This document shows positions 1-13,031 of a stretch of 64,000 bases of DNA, piece after piece (the first letter of the stretch is position 1; every line of letters begins with the position of its first letter). Below the pieces are notes generated by a model. It searched no databases. It was not told the origin of the DNA and saw only the letters and a program-made list of their open reading frames with translations. The stretch comes from Rhipicephalus microplus (lineage: Eukaryota; Arthropoda; Arachnida; Ixodida; Ixodidae). The position numbers and the translations under genes were made by a program. Location: contig NC_134704.1 in the NCBI RefSeq assembly GCF_043290135.1, positions 15,778,501 to 15,842,500 of the forward strand, written 5' to 3'.

Positions 1-209
<209 letters not shown>

Positions 210-275
210 GAGACGGACATCGTCCTTCGTGTTTTTGTTTTTTATGTTTTTTTTTGCGCCATAAGCTATGTTAAC

Positions 276-1677
276 TACTATGAGCAGTAATTTCTTTATA
301 TACATGCTATGAGGTATACAGTACTAATAAGGTGTTCCTCTTTGATGGTGTCGGCCATGTAGGCGTCGGCTCTGTCCAAGTGCGATGGTGCATCGTTCAG
401 AGCTAGGGGGGCAGAAAAGGAAAACTAAAGTGACAGTTCTTTGTTATTCGGGAAACCCACTATATATAAAGAGGAGGATGTCGGGTCGTCTAGACTGGAT
501 AGTACGGTGGGAACTGTTTCACCCCATTAGTTTTTTTTTTTCTGTAGTTAATAGTGGCTTTTGACTCTATACGTATATTTTCACGCCTTCATACAAGCGT
601 TGTTGAACTTTCATTTGTGCCAGCTCTTTTTCTTTTTTTCCTTAGCCCATTAGTCCACACCTCCCCGGAACAGTTTCTAACGTGCGTCAATTCCCTGTCC
701 CTTTCGCACCCGCCGATTTTAGCGCTTGGACGCCACCATTCATTGGGTGACTGTGTCATTTGCCACAAACGCTTCAGCTCTCTCTCTCTCTCTCTCTTGG
801 GTTCTCCGTCTTTCATATCATTTCTTAATTGCTTCCAAAGTGCGCCACATTTTCCAAGGGCGGAGGCTACGAAACAGGTACGAGGAAACGACCGTCCTTA
901 CAATAGCGGCCGCGTACATCGTGATGTGTCTTCCTATACTCCGCTCTCCCTGTGCGCCTTTCGCGCGAATCGCGGAGAACCCGTTAACTCAAGGAGCGTG
1001 TTCGGTTCTGTTCGGAATTGACGACTACACCTTGCTTCTATGGCTGCTTTCTTTTGCTTTCTCTTTTTCTCACTGGCTCTAGCTGCTTTGACAGCGGCTC
1101 GCGAGACATGCACGCATGCAGGAAAGGAGCGAAGCGTGTGTATATAGCACCGGCTTCTGTGGCAGGGCTGCATTCTTCTTGCCGTGACCCATTTTCCGGG
1201 CTTTTTTTTTTCTTTTTTTATTTTATTTCACCCGTTCTTGCTATTCTCTCTCGCTCTCTCTATCTCGTACGCTGAGTGCGAAGCTATGCAGCCTTGGCTC
1301 AGGAATTCCGAATACCACGGAGCTAACAGTCCTGTACTTTCAGACTGCATTATAGCTCGACCGTCATGTGTGACACCTTATGTTTGTATGTGTACAGAAT
1401 AATTTGCTTACGTTTTCTGTTTTGTGTGTGTGTGGGGGGGGGGGGGGGTGATTCTACTCCATAAATCACTGCAAATCCCTTGTTATATATACCGCTCGTG
1501 GTTTTCTGCTGAGCTTAGATGTTTTTTGGACCAAATGAATGACGCTGAAGTGCACTTAAAAAAAAAAAAGACTGGTGCCCTATCCTGTCTTCTGTTTTTC
1601 TTCCTTGTTCTCCGTTGCGCTCAAAATATTTCTTCAAGTTATGAACCGACTCTCTCAATGTTAATAATAATCCTGAC
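276..1677. other. No gene recognised
   Basis: The stretch has CT-rich and T-rich low-complexity tracts (around 780-800 and 1201-1262) and a G-run at about 1434-1448. Open frames here are short, rich in Ser, Leu and Phe from pyrimidine tracts, and show no domain I recognise. Confidence 0.5.
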
Positions 1678-1850
1678 TACGCCCACTGCAGGGCAAAGGC
1701 GTCTCCGATGTTCTGCCAATAAACCCGGTCTTACGCTTTCTGCTGCCACGTTGTATGCCTGCAAATTTCTTAATCTCATCTGCCCACCTAGTGTTCTGTC
1801 TCTTCCTTGCGCGTTTGCCTTTTCCTGGAATTCAATCAGAAATTAAAAAA
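1678..1850 (-). mobile_element. LINE ORF2 C-terminal remnant
   Basis: Read on the minus strand, this encodes the decayed end of a non-LTR retrotransposon ORF2. A WADEIKKFAG-like stretch is followed, after a frameshift, by TWQQKA, a stop, DRVYWQNIGDAFALQWA and a terminal stop codon at 1678-1680. The WADEI...W...GDAF.LQWA pattern is one I associate with the tail of LINE reverse transcriptase proteins common in tick genomes; the clade (RTE-like or other) is uncertain. At least one frameshift and one internal stop make it a dead fragment. No other part of the ORF is visible beside it, as expected for a 5'-truncated copy. Confidence 0.7.
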
Positions 1851-2204
1851 AAACAATACGAAATGCGCATGGACCGGGCACGTATAGCGCATATAGGTAG
1901 AATAACCGTTGAACGTTCCACTCTGCTAAAAATGTAGGATTATTTTTTTTTTCATTCTGCTCCTTCCATCATTGCACGGACATGCATATGACAGAACCTG
2001 CAACTTCGGGCTGAGCTATATCTGGAATGTCATAGGGCCGCTGCAGCATGTTGTAAACGTGCTACACTTATTTAAATGAAAAGAGGGGACAGGTAGATCT
2101 ATCTGTTTAAAATCAGTGTTCAGGAAACAGATCTATACGTGCTAGTTATCCTAAATTGACGTTTAGCAACTATCACCCGCAGCTTGCAAGCGTTGGAGAA
2201 AATT

Positions 2205-2400
2205 CGAGATGTACAGAAAGAGAGAGAAAGAGAGAGAGACACACACAGGAAAGGCAGGGAGGTTAACCAGGCTGTACCTGGTTTTCTACTTTGCACGGGG
2301 GAGGGAGAAAGGAAGGGAAAGAATAAAGAACGCAAGGAGGAAAGAAAGAACAAGTGATACTCGCACACGTGTGACAGCGTTCACCGCGCACACTTAGATA
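2205..2400. repeat. Probable tick interspersed repeat
   Basis: A GA-rich run followed by AGGAAAGGCAGGGAGGTTAA and a purine-rich tract resembles a short interspersed repeat that I recall as common in hard-tick genomes. There is no coding content. The assignment is from memory and the ends are approximate. Confidence 0.35.
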
Positions 2401-3570
2401 GTCACCATTGCAGGCAACATGAACATAGAGCTTATTTGACTTGACGTTGACGTTCGGAAGACAGCTTTCGAAGATGAACTTACAGCTAGGTTGGCTTGAT
2501 GGTACCGAATGCAAAATCGCTCATATATGCGCTTAAGTGTACTATAGGCGCATATGAAACAATGTACAGGGTCAAAGTCAATCCAATTCCCTGATCGTCC
2601 ATCCTACTATAGTACTATCTCTTACACTATACGCCACGGTATTTCTTCGGTATCTAAACCTATGTAAGTTGCCCCCCCCCCCCCACCCTTTGTGGGCGTC
2701 GTCGTAACAGCGTGGACTCGTAAATAATCTTCGACCGCCAGCAGGCTTGTCCACCAACGCGAAACGGCGACATGTCGTGCGAGATAAAGCCGTCCGTTTC
2801 CCTGCGTTCAGCAGTGCTTGCAAGCTGCCTTCGAAGCTGCTTTTCCATCTTCAGAGACCGCGAAACCATGCCGCTGAACGGGTTGCAGCGAACCCGAGAA
2901 ACTCGTGGACGCCTTGTCTTTTTCAATACACAGTGCGTGACCGGCCAGCGCAACGTGCGTGCCTGCCATTTATTTATCTCCGTGGAATACGCTCAGGAAT
3001 GCGCTCGGGAATGCGGCGGCTGCAAAGCAGTCGAGATGAGCACATACATGCATGCATTCGGTGTTGCGCTGTGCCCACGCGGAAACGCCGCGACTTCCTG
3101 CATTGAACACGCTCTGCCCGATAACGCGTGGAGTGGGCGAACTCGTCGTCAGTGCCGTCGAACTTAATTCCTTGCCGGCGAGCTCGCCCACACGGCGTCC
3201 CTTTGTGAGAAGAAGACCCGCGCGTGCGCCAGCATACTTTGAGAAGTTCGACCTCGAAGTTCTCCGGCTCTCGGCTGATTAGAGCGCGCGCGAGGATTTT
3301 CATAATAGGCAGGCGGGACCGGTGGTCTGAGACCGGCGCTGCTGTGGCCTCTTGTTCGACGTGTTTCGGCCCGTGCTTCGCGAGGCGATGCGAAACCGTA
3401 GTGTAGTTATCGTCAGGTTGCCAAACCTTACAGTGATAAGCTTCTGTCCGCTATGAAAGAAAAGAAAACGCTCGTTTTCTTGCGCATTTGCCCAAGACGA
3501 CACGAAAGATATATACCGTCATCTTCGTCTATTTTCTCTTCTCATTCGGCTGTATCGATTCTACAGCCAC
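2401..3570. other. No gene recognised
   Basis: Mixed-composition DNA with one C-run (about 2670-2683). Overlapping Arg-rich frames on both strands at 2580-3300 reflect CG-rich DNA and have no domain character. Nothing else is supportable. Confidence 0.45.
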
Positions 3571-3584
3571 TCTCCCGAAACTTT

Positions 3585-3670
3585 TATGCACTTAATGTGG
3601 TTTTGCACTGACTCCAGAATCGGCAACGATCTCGTGTGATGACGCCGCACGGTGACGTCATTGAGTTTTT
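3585..3670 (+). repeat. TGACG-rich dispersed repeat, copy 1
   Basis: TTTTGCACTG, then GCAACGATCTCGTGTGATGACG and GGTGACGTCATTGAG, parallels the block at 32030-32180 (same order: TTTTGCACTG, GCAACAATTCATGTGATGACG, TACGTCATCA). A GATGAGGCATCTA block near 4000 matches the other end of that copy, so this copy may be split by 300 bp of unrelated DNA. Confidence 0.45.
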
Positions 3671-4379
3671 TTTTTTTTTTTCATCGTTTATTTTGACGCT
3701 GACGGCCACTCCTTAGGGGCCAAGCTTCTTTGGGGGCGAGCCTTGTTGTCCGCGTTCGTCGCGCTCCACAACACCTCAACGGAACGCCTGAACAGCGAAA
3801 AATGGAAACATTTGTGTGTGTGTACATCAATCAAGTATATGACAGCACAATACGTGATCGCCTGCACCTCCCGTGTTTCTGTCCGTCCGTGCATCTGACC
3901 GTCCTTCATAGCAGCTAGTGACTTTAACGTAGACATTGCAGACCTAGCTTCGCCCACTCATCATCATTCGATTCGTGGAGTTGCGTGGATTTATTTCGTT
4001 TGATGAGGCATCTAGCCTTAATAATTTCACGTTGTCTGTGTGTGTACGTAGTATTTATCGGTGGGAAGTTTACGCGCGAGAATATGTTTTCTTGAAGGGC
4101 AGGTTTTGAAACAAGCGCGGTGAAGCCATGTAGTGTTTTCTGTGCGACGGCTTCTCGCATTGACGCAGCCATATGGATTTGGAGACTTCAACCCATTTAC
4201 CCCCGATATATTTACATTTCGCCCTCGTAGAGGTACAGGTACGTTTATGAATAACTAATAAGATTAATTTATAATTCGTTTTGTATGTTTATGGGCGCTC
4301 CTACCTACACGCATGAACATACAGATGCGGGTCAAACATGGCCTCATAATCCTGTTCGCCCTCTCTGCTGGTTCGCCAC

Positions 4380-4575
4380 CGTGATTGTGTGACTTGTCTC
4401 TGGCACACTGGTTTTACAGTCTTCTATAGTATCGCAAAGTCGTATGACTAGTGTTTATGAGGCCTCGTTCGATCCACGCATTATCTCGTGCGTATATATA
4501 TGGGTCACTTTTGAGAGCAATAAACACAGCTTGTAAGTCAGCGCTCGCGATCGTCCCTACTTCGCTTTCTTAGTC
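4380..4575 (+). mobile_element. Candidate solo LTR fragment
   Basis: A TATATATA box (about 4493-4500) is followed within 25 bp by AATAAA (4519-4524) and then by GTAAGTCAGCGCTCGCGATCG. A TATA box and poly(A) signal this close together is typical of the U3-R part of LTR retrotransposons, and the GTCAGCGCTCG tail resembles tick LTRs I recall. No TG...CA ends, target duplication or internal region was found, so this is weakly supported. Confidence 0.3.
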
Positions 4576-7500
4576 CTTGCTTGCATATACTTCTGCGCGG
4601 GAGCATTGCCATTCTTGTTTATGCATGACTGTGTACATGAAGAGGGGCAGGGGGTGGCGTATATGAATTAGAAGAGGTATGTAGCCCGAGTAAATGCACC
4701 AGTACAGCGAACTGTTGACGATTTGAGAAGATACTGAGAAATGGCAACGCGCGTTTGCACACTGGTGGCAGGCAATTCGTTCTGATCATTCATTTTTCAC
4801 AAACTCGGGACGCCGATCTCTAAGTTCGCATGAGCGCTCTAAAGGAAACGACAGTGACTCTCTGCGATGCCTGCGTTAGAAATCGCCTCATTTAGGAGCT
4901 GCTCATCAGCTCTTCTAATCCGTGATTATACAAGCAAGAATAATTTCCCGCCATCTATGGCTATTGTTTTTATCTTTCAGTTCTTATTGTCAGGCGCTTG
5001 TTCATTCAAGTTTTCTGTCTTTTAATCCCTTAATCCCGTTCTTTCATAGTGTAACGTAGCATCCCGGATTCGCGTCTAGTTTACCTTCGTGCCTTTTTTT
5101 TTTCTTCCTCCTCCTTCATTACTGAGCTAAAGACCGAGTATGTGCAGCGTGCCGTAGCGTTATTTTTACCTGCGCACAGTGCTTAAGTGAAGGATATCTG
5201 AAATATGATGTGTGCATACATGTAGACTGCCTTCATTTATGTTATCCCCCCCCCCCCCCCCCCCCCCACCGGCCAGGGAACTCGATGACCAAAGCGCATA
5301 TGGCTCGAGTCTTTCATCGAGTCTATCGACGCGAAGTAATCGATTTGCTTCGGTCCTAATCGAGTGATGCATTAGAGGGCGATTAGCCTTACCGGCGATT
5401 AATCATTCTTTCTACCGCGCTCCGTCACCGGGACGTTGAACGAGAGGCGCGCTCCCCTTTAGAGTCGGCTCAAGTGCTGTAGGTGTCCAAATATGAGCTT
5501 CGAGTGGATGCGATTCAATCGACACGTAATTAGCGGAGATTCATTAACCGCCGAATCGTTCGTCTTGCTTTGTCGCTACCTTACCTTTCTTGACATCCGT
5601 GTGCGGAACAGCACAACACTGTTCAAGTCGCGAGGTCGAGGGAAGGTATTCTTTGTGCACCGAGTGCGAAACTTACACGTTGCGTGCGTGTACCTGCATA
5701 TTTAATGCCTGTTACTCGATTCTTTGGTCATAATCAGATAAAACGATGAAAATGTTTGTGTGCGCGTGTGCGAGACAGTCGAGCGCTGATACATATCGTG
5801 TCAGCGTGATTCGATATGATAATGGATGAAGCGATAAGGAGCGGATATCGAAGTATGCGCCGGTGAATCTCGGGCTGCGCTTACGTAAGAGCCGAATATC
5901 GCCGTTCTTCCTTCGGAACCGGCGGGGTCCGCGGTGATGGCTATACGTTTATAATGAGCGGTGCGGGCGTGTATGAAATATGAGCCCGTGCACGAAGAGA
6001 CGCGGTGTAATTGCGATCACGTGATGCAGGCGGCTTCGGGGCGGGAGGAGGGGCCGGCCCAGTTCTGCGAGCGAGGCGAATGCCTAGCGGCGCTGGAAGC
6101 CCGGGGAACGCTGTTTACGCAAGAACATTTAGGCCGCACCTTGCGTGTATACCGAATGCAGACTTCCGAACGAGAAGTTATTGTTGCGCCGACCGCACCA
6201 AGTAGCGAGACTCTTCCCACTTATCTTCCGGCGGCCACTCGAAGCATGGCGCTGTATAGTGTGCCGCCGATGAAGAAGAGTTCACGGGTTCGATGACGGC
6301 AAGATGGCGAAATTGTGCCGGATCTTCGGCCCTTGCGGCATTTGTCTATTATGAACTTGGTGCAGTACATGGCGTGAGCGTTTCTTCTGCGACATAAACT
6401 GACCGTTGTTACTTAAGGACGTAGCGATGACTCGTTAGTCGCGCAAGCATTCAATTTGCACAACTCTGAATGCCTGATTGGTTTTTTAGCCTAAAGATGG
6501 TTGATCATGTGATTATAAGTATACCGCGAACTCGCCACGTATTCGTAATTTGAGTTCACTGTGGTATCTGGTATAAGGGCATGAGGGATGGCTCACGTTT
6601 CAAAGCTGCACATACTTAAGCTCTTAATTCGCTGCCTTAAGATTTTACTCTTTGTTGTTATTGCCGTTCACCCGTCTCGTTAATTGCTGAAATGCTTCAA
6701 GTTGTCGATGTCTCTCTTCAACCCACCAACCGGTCATGCAGTATGACCATGTTCTGGTACAGCAGAAGCGTACACTTTTATTTTTTTTTTTTGCGAAAGC
6801 TGGCGAATCAAATGGCTGGTTCAAAAACTGTGCACACAAGTTTGAATGATCTAATTATATACAACGCGAATTGGTTAGTCTTACTGCTTTTCGAGAATGC
6901 TGAATCTACGGCTTTGTGCCGAATCCCGCCACGCCGGCCTCTGCAGTATAGCGAAGTTAAAAATACTTCTCGCTTCGAAAGTTTCTGCGTACGCGTTTAT
7001 AAAAGAGCATTCGATATGCCACGTGCGTCATGATTTCTTCCAAAGCAAAGGCGAGAGTGCTTTAGCAGCGCTTTTCGGGAATAGTTTCGAAACATCGTGA
7101 GTGGCCTCGCTGCACGGCTGCAGCTGCCCATCGGACTGTGGCAATTGCCATTTCGCAAGTCTTAAAGCGCACCAGCCCCAATATAAGGCATTACGACATT
7201 CTGCTACCGGTCGGGTGTGGTAAAATGCAGGGCGTGCTTTGTTACAACATATTGAGATGATTTCTATGTTCCTCTCGCTTATTTTTTTGTCATTCGTGTT
7301 TGTTCATCGATACTTAAGTCGAAATGTGACTGCGGTGAGCTGAACTTATGATGCAACACGTCAGCTTGCGCGTCTACACTAGGTCGTTGCGATCTGCCGC
7401 TGCACGTGCATATCCGCGTGGCCTGGTTATTCGAGAAGAAATTATGGCCAGGCACACGTATACAGCGGTTGTCACAAGTTCCAAGACCGCGCTGCGGGAG

Positions 7501-9830
7501 GATTTCATGCAACAGTGGCCTGAGAACTTTTGGCATTTCATGTACACTTGGTTAGAGATGCATTTCCAACTTCAGATTATTCCGTGTTCCATTGAGCATA
7601 ACATACCTTTTATTCGGCATCAATGCCGTTTCGTGCATTGTGCTCTTCGTCAGTGGTCAGATTGGTGGACCGGCTCCGTTATAGCAGCAATATCAGCCGG
7701 ACGTTGTATGTGGTGTATACGATGAGACTGTAAAGTTGAGAATGTAGCTGAAGGCATCGCCTCAGAACAACGCCACTGCGCGCCGCTATTGGTGGGGTCT
7801 TCTGTTCGATATGTTAGGCTATATGTATTACCGGAGACCGGCTTTGAGGCTCGCGAAGCAGCGTCCGTCCCGATAAAAGCGTGTGCGATGAGTTGTGGCA
7901 ATCATCGGTGGGAACGAGTCGTGAAGGGGCGATGCCCGCCGACCCCACGTGCGCGACTGGCAGCTTGAGGCGCCGTCGAGGTGCTGCCGGTTTCTTGTTT
8001 TTTTTTTTTTTTCGCGTGGCCAGGGGTTGCGTCATGCCGGCGGGAGGACTCCAGTCACGAAGCCGGAATAGGAAGATTTGTGGTCATTATGCACCTAGGC
8101 ACGCCCCTTTTAACTGGCGTCGATTTCTTGCAGCGTTAAGTATATTGTATGCCCGTTCTTTTCGGCGTCGTTTATTCCCTATAGTTGGTTTGTCGTGATA
8201 TCCTCCTTGTAAAGATCGAAGAGGGCTATAATGCTTTCGTGCAATTCAGGCGGCCTTTATATCATTTTACTCTTTGATCGTGTATCTATAGCACGAGAGC
8301 CGAGTAGTTGTTTGCGGTCACGCTCTTCGACCGCTTATCGCTTCGCTGCATTGCCGCGCCTTGTAACGCGATGACGGCACGTTTCTCCGCTCTATTCGGG
8401 CTCTTGACACCGAGTGATTAGAACTCAAGACGTGAAAACATAAATAACGGGCAAGACGCGGCACGCCTCCGTCGCTGCTGTACATAGCGCGGCCGGATCT
8501 GCGGGAATGACGCTGCGTCGACGTCACGTATAGGTTTTACACAATGTACCTGATTCAGTTTCCTTCGTGCCTCTCTTTGGCGCTTTCGTGTGCGCAGAAG
8601 CCCTGAAGGCGTTCGACGATTGTATGCTGCGATGCAGGGAGCTTCGGGCTGTATTCTCCGTTAAAGTGGCGCAACTTGTTGCGCATATATGCCGACTGCA
8701 TGCGCCATGTCGGAGGTTGCATGGTGTGGAATGTTCGCTTCAAGCTGCAGATAATTAATGTACACATATGTTCACGACACCGTGTTCTCTCTCTCTCTCT
8801 TTCTCTTACGCACGTGCTTATGCATTTTTGAGGATATGCATAATCGACTCCAAAACCAGAGGGCATTATGAATATGAATGCAAACTTAGTTCACATGACT
8901 GTCTAATCGCAGTACACACGGAACTGCTTTAGGACCAAAAGTGGGATTGTTTTCGGTGGTATTTTTAATGTTCGAATGTTTAATGTTCGAATGTTTAATG
9001 TTTAATGTTTTAATGGTCTTTAAAATGAAATAGGCACATGATATCCCAGTGCGCCGTCCATGCCATTAAAAGGCAATAAGCATTGAGGCGTAATCAGTTG
9101 AATAGGCGAATTACTCCTATTATATGCTGAGCAGGCAAATATTTCCCATTATATGCTATAGCTAATTGATATATGGTTCACGAACGAGCTTGTCCCAAGT
9201 AACCTACACTTAATGCGAGATGCCGCAGCCGTTATGACAAATTCTTTTACGCGTATTCGTTATGTACCCGGCAAAGTCTTATACCACCACATGAAATCGA
9301 CTCTCGAGTCGGTCCGTTTGAGTTAGCGGCATCCCCACGAATGTCCTTCCTGTTCGCTGTTGTGTTGCTTCTCGGGTGCATGCAGTGTAAGCGGCTTCAT
9401 TTAGAACTCCACGAGCTCGACTTCGGGTCGAGCCCGGCAATTCCGATAAACCGTTCGAGTTATTCCGCTCGGCCGCGTCCTTGTTCTGGAACGTTAAAGC
9501 GTGCAAATTATGCGTCGACATTCGTATAATGGCGCGCGCTGCCCCCGCAGGGACGTCTCATCCGAAAAGACCCCGCCGCCGCCGGAACAATGTTCACCGC
9601 GGAATGCATAATAAGGCCGCTGGCGAGACTGTGTTGTTTTTTCGTGCGCGAGAGAAAACCGCGGTTCACTTCCGCGCCGACTCTCGTCGTCGTGCTCGTT
9701 TTGATTGCGGACCCCGATTGTTTTCATAAGCTGCTCCTGCAGAGGCGCGCGCGCGTTTCGCCGCCGCCGACGTCCGCATATTGATGTATGCACAATGGTC
9801 TGGCATCCGTTCTGCCGGCATGCTTCGTGC
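4576..9830. other. No gene recognised
   Basis: A long stretch without recognisable genes. It contains a C-run at about 5247-5267, a CpG-denser patch at 5850-6300, and a short tandem array of AATGTTCGAATGTTT units at about 8968-9010. Open frames stay below about 125 codons and none shows family motifs, signal peptides or consistent exon phases. If dystrophin is transcribed through here, this is intron. Confidence 0.5.
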
Positions 9831-9913
<83 letters not shown>

Positions 9914-9942
9914 CTCTTTCTTTCTTTCGTTCGTTCGTTCGT

Positions 9943-10020
<78 letters not shown>
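9831..10020. repeat. (TTTC)n microsatellite
   Basis: About 47 TTTC units, interrupted near 9914 by a TCTC unit and at about 9928-9940 by TTCG units. Translated frames through it (Ser-Phe-Leu or Lys-Glu-Arg repeats) are artefacts. Confidence 0.97.
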
Positions 10021-10021
<1 letters not shown>

Positions 10022-10621
10022 GTTCATCTATGGTTGCGCGCTAGTGGGCCTATACCTATATCGCTTCTGCATACGACGGCCACTTCGGAATAATTCATTT
10101 CGCGCAGCAAGCTATGCGGCTGGCATCGTGGCTTGTTTATTAGTAGAGCCCGTGCACTCTCTTCGGCGGCAATCACCCGGTCCCGCCATGTCGGCGCTCA
10201 TACGAGAAGGCAACTTACCACCAGTAATGTATTCGCCGTGCTTTTGATGCCAGCTTGATGCGTCGCCGCGGTTCGCGTGCCAGATTGAGCCACCGGGTTC
10301 TTCTGCATGCTTTGCCTCTCTCTGTTTTCTTTCTTTCTCTCTCTTTTGCAGCTCTGCTTGCCTTTGTTCTTTTACCTATGCGTATGTATACGTTCGTAAT
10401 ATTGTGATTGCAATAAAGCTGTGCTGCTTCGAGTAAGCGTAGAGATTACCTCCTGTCGTTCAAGGGAACGCGAACGTTTGGGTTATAACTTAACCCACTA
10501 GTTGCGACTAATTTGTGTCAATAGCGTCTGCGGCTTTGCGTTCTAGTTGGTGCTAGTCGATCTTCGTTGCTATTATAATTTGTATTAGGACGCCTCAAGG
10601 GGCGAGCTGGTTCATTATATG

Positions 10622-10727
10622 CAGAAAAAAAAATAATTGCGCGAAACTTGAAAGGGACCTCACAGATAAGACACTTGTGTATCGTCTTTGTGGCGTCTCT
10701 TTCAAGTTTTGCGCAATTATTTTTCTG
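10622..10727. repeat. Foldback (inverted repeat) element
   Basis: A left arm of about 36 nt (CAGAAAAA...GCGAAACTTGAAAGGGAC) and a right arm of about 34 nt (GTCTCTTTCAAGTTTTGCGC...TTTTTCTG) are near-complementary, with a loop of about 35 nt. Size and form fit a miniature inverted-repeat element. No target duplication was identified. Confidence 0.6.
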
Positions 10728-11641
10728 TATAGTTTTTATACGTACGTTGCGTCGCTCTTGTGTCTGTTGACAATGAACGTTATATACCCATTTCATGTTT
10801 GTAAACACAGGTATGTGTGGACGTCGACATTATGGGTAAAATTATAGCGACGTCTGCCCGTAACTTCCGCTCACAATATTTGGCGGGAAAGCCCGACTCC
10901 ATGCCCCACGCTAAAAGCACTGAGCGCTGCGATGCGCGCCAACAAACAAAACGATGTTGTGAGACGCGACTAGCCATCACACCCTGTTTCCTGCCAGTGG
11001 TTACTTAAGGCACACAACCGATCATCGGGAACTAGTTAGTTCATTTTACGGCTGCAGCCCATTTCATGCGACAGTCCTCGTCAAGTAGAAACCGATAAAA
11101 ACTTATGCTGCCTTTCTTGTACGTTCCAGCTCATCCAATCGCAACGCAGCTCGTCGGCATACCGTTTTTTTTTTTTCTCGTTGCTTGACTGAGCAACGCA
11201 TGCACCGCACCACTGAAAACCCAGCAGGAACATGCGGTAGGCGGAGCGTCTTTTGTCTACTAAGCGAAACCAAACGCCCGAAGACAGATCCACCGCATTT
11301 TCGTGACGTATGTCTGGTGGAATTTGTCTATAGTAATATGGACCGGTCTATCTGTGTCCCGACCAATCCCAAGTTAAAACCCTCCTGAAATAATATACGA
11401 ATCATCGAATAATGGGTATTAAACTCGCAGGTCTCCTTGCATTCACCTAAGGCGACTCGAAAGCCAAAACCATTTTTTTTTCCCCTCGGATGTATTTCTT
11501 CTCTTGAGGTCGCGCGCTCTCTGGTTTCACTCGCCGCCCAAAGGAGGGCGCTACAGCGGCATCGTTTGGCGTTACGTCATATGAAGCCACAATTTTTTTT
11601 TTTTTTTGCAATCTGGGGCGTCATCACATGGCGATTTATGG

Positions 11642-11643
<2 letters not shown>

Positions 11644-11709
<66 letters not shown>
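11644..11709. repeat. (TA)n microsatellite
   Basis: A pure alternating TA tract of about 33 units. It lies 22 bp upstream of the perfect hairpin at 11731-11773. Confidence 0.97.
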
Positions 11710-11711
<2 letters not shown>

Positions 11712-11730
11712 CAGCACTTATTCCCTACGC

Positions 11731-11773
11731 CACAGGGCGTTCGCCGTCATTGTCTGACGGCGAACGCCCTGTG
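11731..11773. repeat. Perfect 19-bp hairpin
   Basis: CACAGGGCGTTCGCCGTCA (11731-11749) and its exact reverse complement (11755-11773) are separated by the five bases TTGTC. The arms are GC-rich with no mismatch. No adjacent coding frame explains it. Confidence 0.9.
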
Positions 11774-12242
11774 ATGATACCGGCATCTAGTGACCACTGC
11801 AAGAACTAAACGAGAGGTGGCTACATACAGGGGACGCACAGCCCACGCCTTAAGGAGCTTCGCCCCTAAAAACAAAACATAAAAAGTCGAAGCAGAAAAG
11901 GTGCCGTTGCTTTGGCATGCAACGGTACTGCGTTCACGCATGTCGCGCATTGGCGCTTGCTGCAAAGTCAACTAATTGTTCGAAACTTAACTCGTTATAA
12001 CCTCACTCGTTCTATGTCGAAGTCCGGGATGTCTGCTTGCATGTATAGCCTAAGTCTTCGATCTTTAATAATATCGCTCGACACTTGTTCCTGCAGCGCT
12101 TTGAACTCTCGCCTCTTTCTTCGCTTAAATTTTATATAAGAGGGTTCGAAGAACACATTTCATCCGGTGTACACGCACTTGGGCTTCCGAAAAGTTCGCG
12201 GGTTTTACGGCGTCATAAATGTGGCCTCGAAGGATAAAAGCC

Positions 12243-12317
<75 letters not shown>
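12243..12317. repeat. (TA)n microsatellite
   Basis: A pure alternating TA tract of about 37 units, the second of three such tracts within about 2.1 kb. Confidence 0.97.
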
Positions 12318-12320
<3 letters not shown>

Positions 12321-12511
12321 CATACGCGGGGAGTTTTCAGTATCCAGCGTGCCCTCGGCGTTTCTATCCCACATGTTAGCCCCAGTCCTCGTTGTTTCAT
12401 TCTTTCCTGACATATTTATAAAAAACAACCGAGTTTGCGACTGCACTTGCAGTTTCATCGCAAGTAGGTGGTTCTTGGGCTCGTGTTCAGACTCTTGGTT
12501 ATGTTTTGCAG

Positions 12512-12694
<183 letters not shown>

Positions 12695-12880
12695 TGATGT
12701 GTAGACCAACTCAATGCTCGGTTTGCTTACTGTGCCTTGGGAGTCGCGCAAGCATTCTTAGAGCAATCGAAAGCGCTTAATCGGCAAGCCAGACGAATCT
12801 GCGGACGCGCACATCGCTTAGTTCTAAAAAGTCGACGACCTGCTGCCTCTCTCGTAGTTTCTCTTACGGTAAACTATAAT

Positions 12881-13031
12881 GGAGGCGGAAATGTTGTAGG
12901 CCCGTGTGCTCAGATTTGGGTGCACGTTAAAGAACCCCAGGTGGTCGAAATTTCCGGAGCCCTCCACTACGGCGTCTCTCATAATCAAATGGTGGTTTTG
13001 GGACGTTAAACCCCACATATCAATCAATCAA
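12881..13031 (+). mobile_element. Ruka-like SINE, 5'-truncated
   Basis: GGAGGCGGAAATG, then CCCAGGTGGTCGAAATTTCC, GGCGTCTCTCATAATCA and GGGACGTTAAACCCCACATA match the body of the SINE also found at 19791-20041, 21340-21510 and 29614-29757. The tRNA-like head is missing on the left. The right end has a short TCAA-repeat tail (ATCAATCAATCAAAC). Confidence 0.8.

Noticed and set aside
2747..3303. Overlapping Arg/Cys-rich frames on both strands
   Set aside because: They appear in several frames together, as expected for CG-rich non-coding DNA, and no start, signal peptide or cysteine pattern is consistent.
9280..9790. A coding gene in the CpG-rich patch before the TTTC array
   Set aside because: Competing frames on both strands, no conserved motif and no plausible splice pattern.
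9494..10247. Long Ser/Phe/Leu or Lys/Glu/Arg frames of up to 180 codons
   Set aside because: They are translations of the TTTC microsatellite; the coding signal is only the absence of stops in the repeat.
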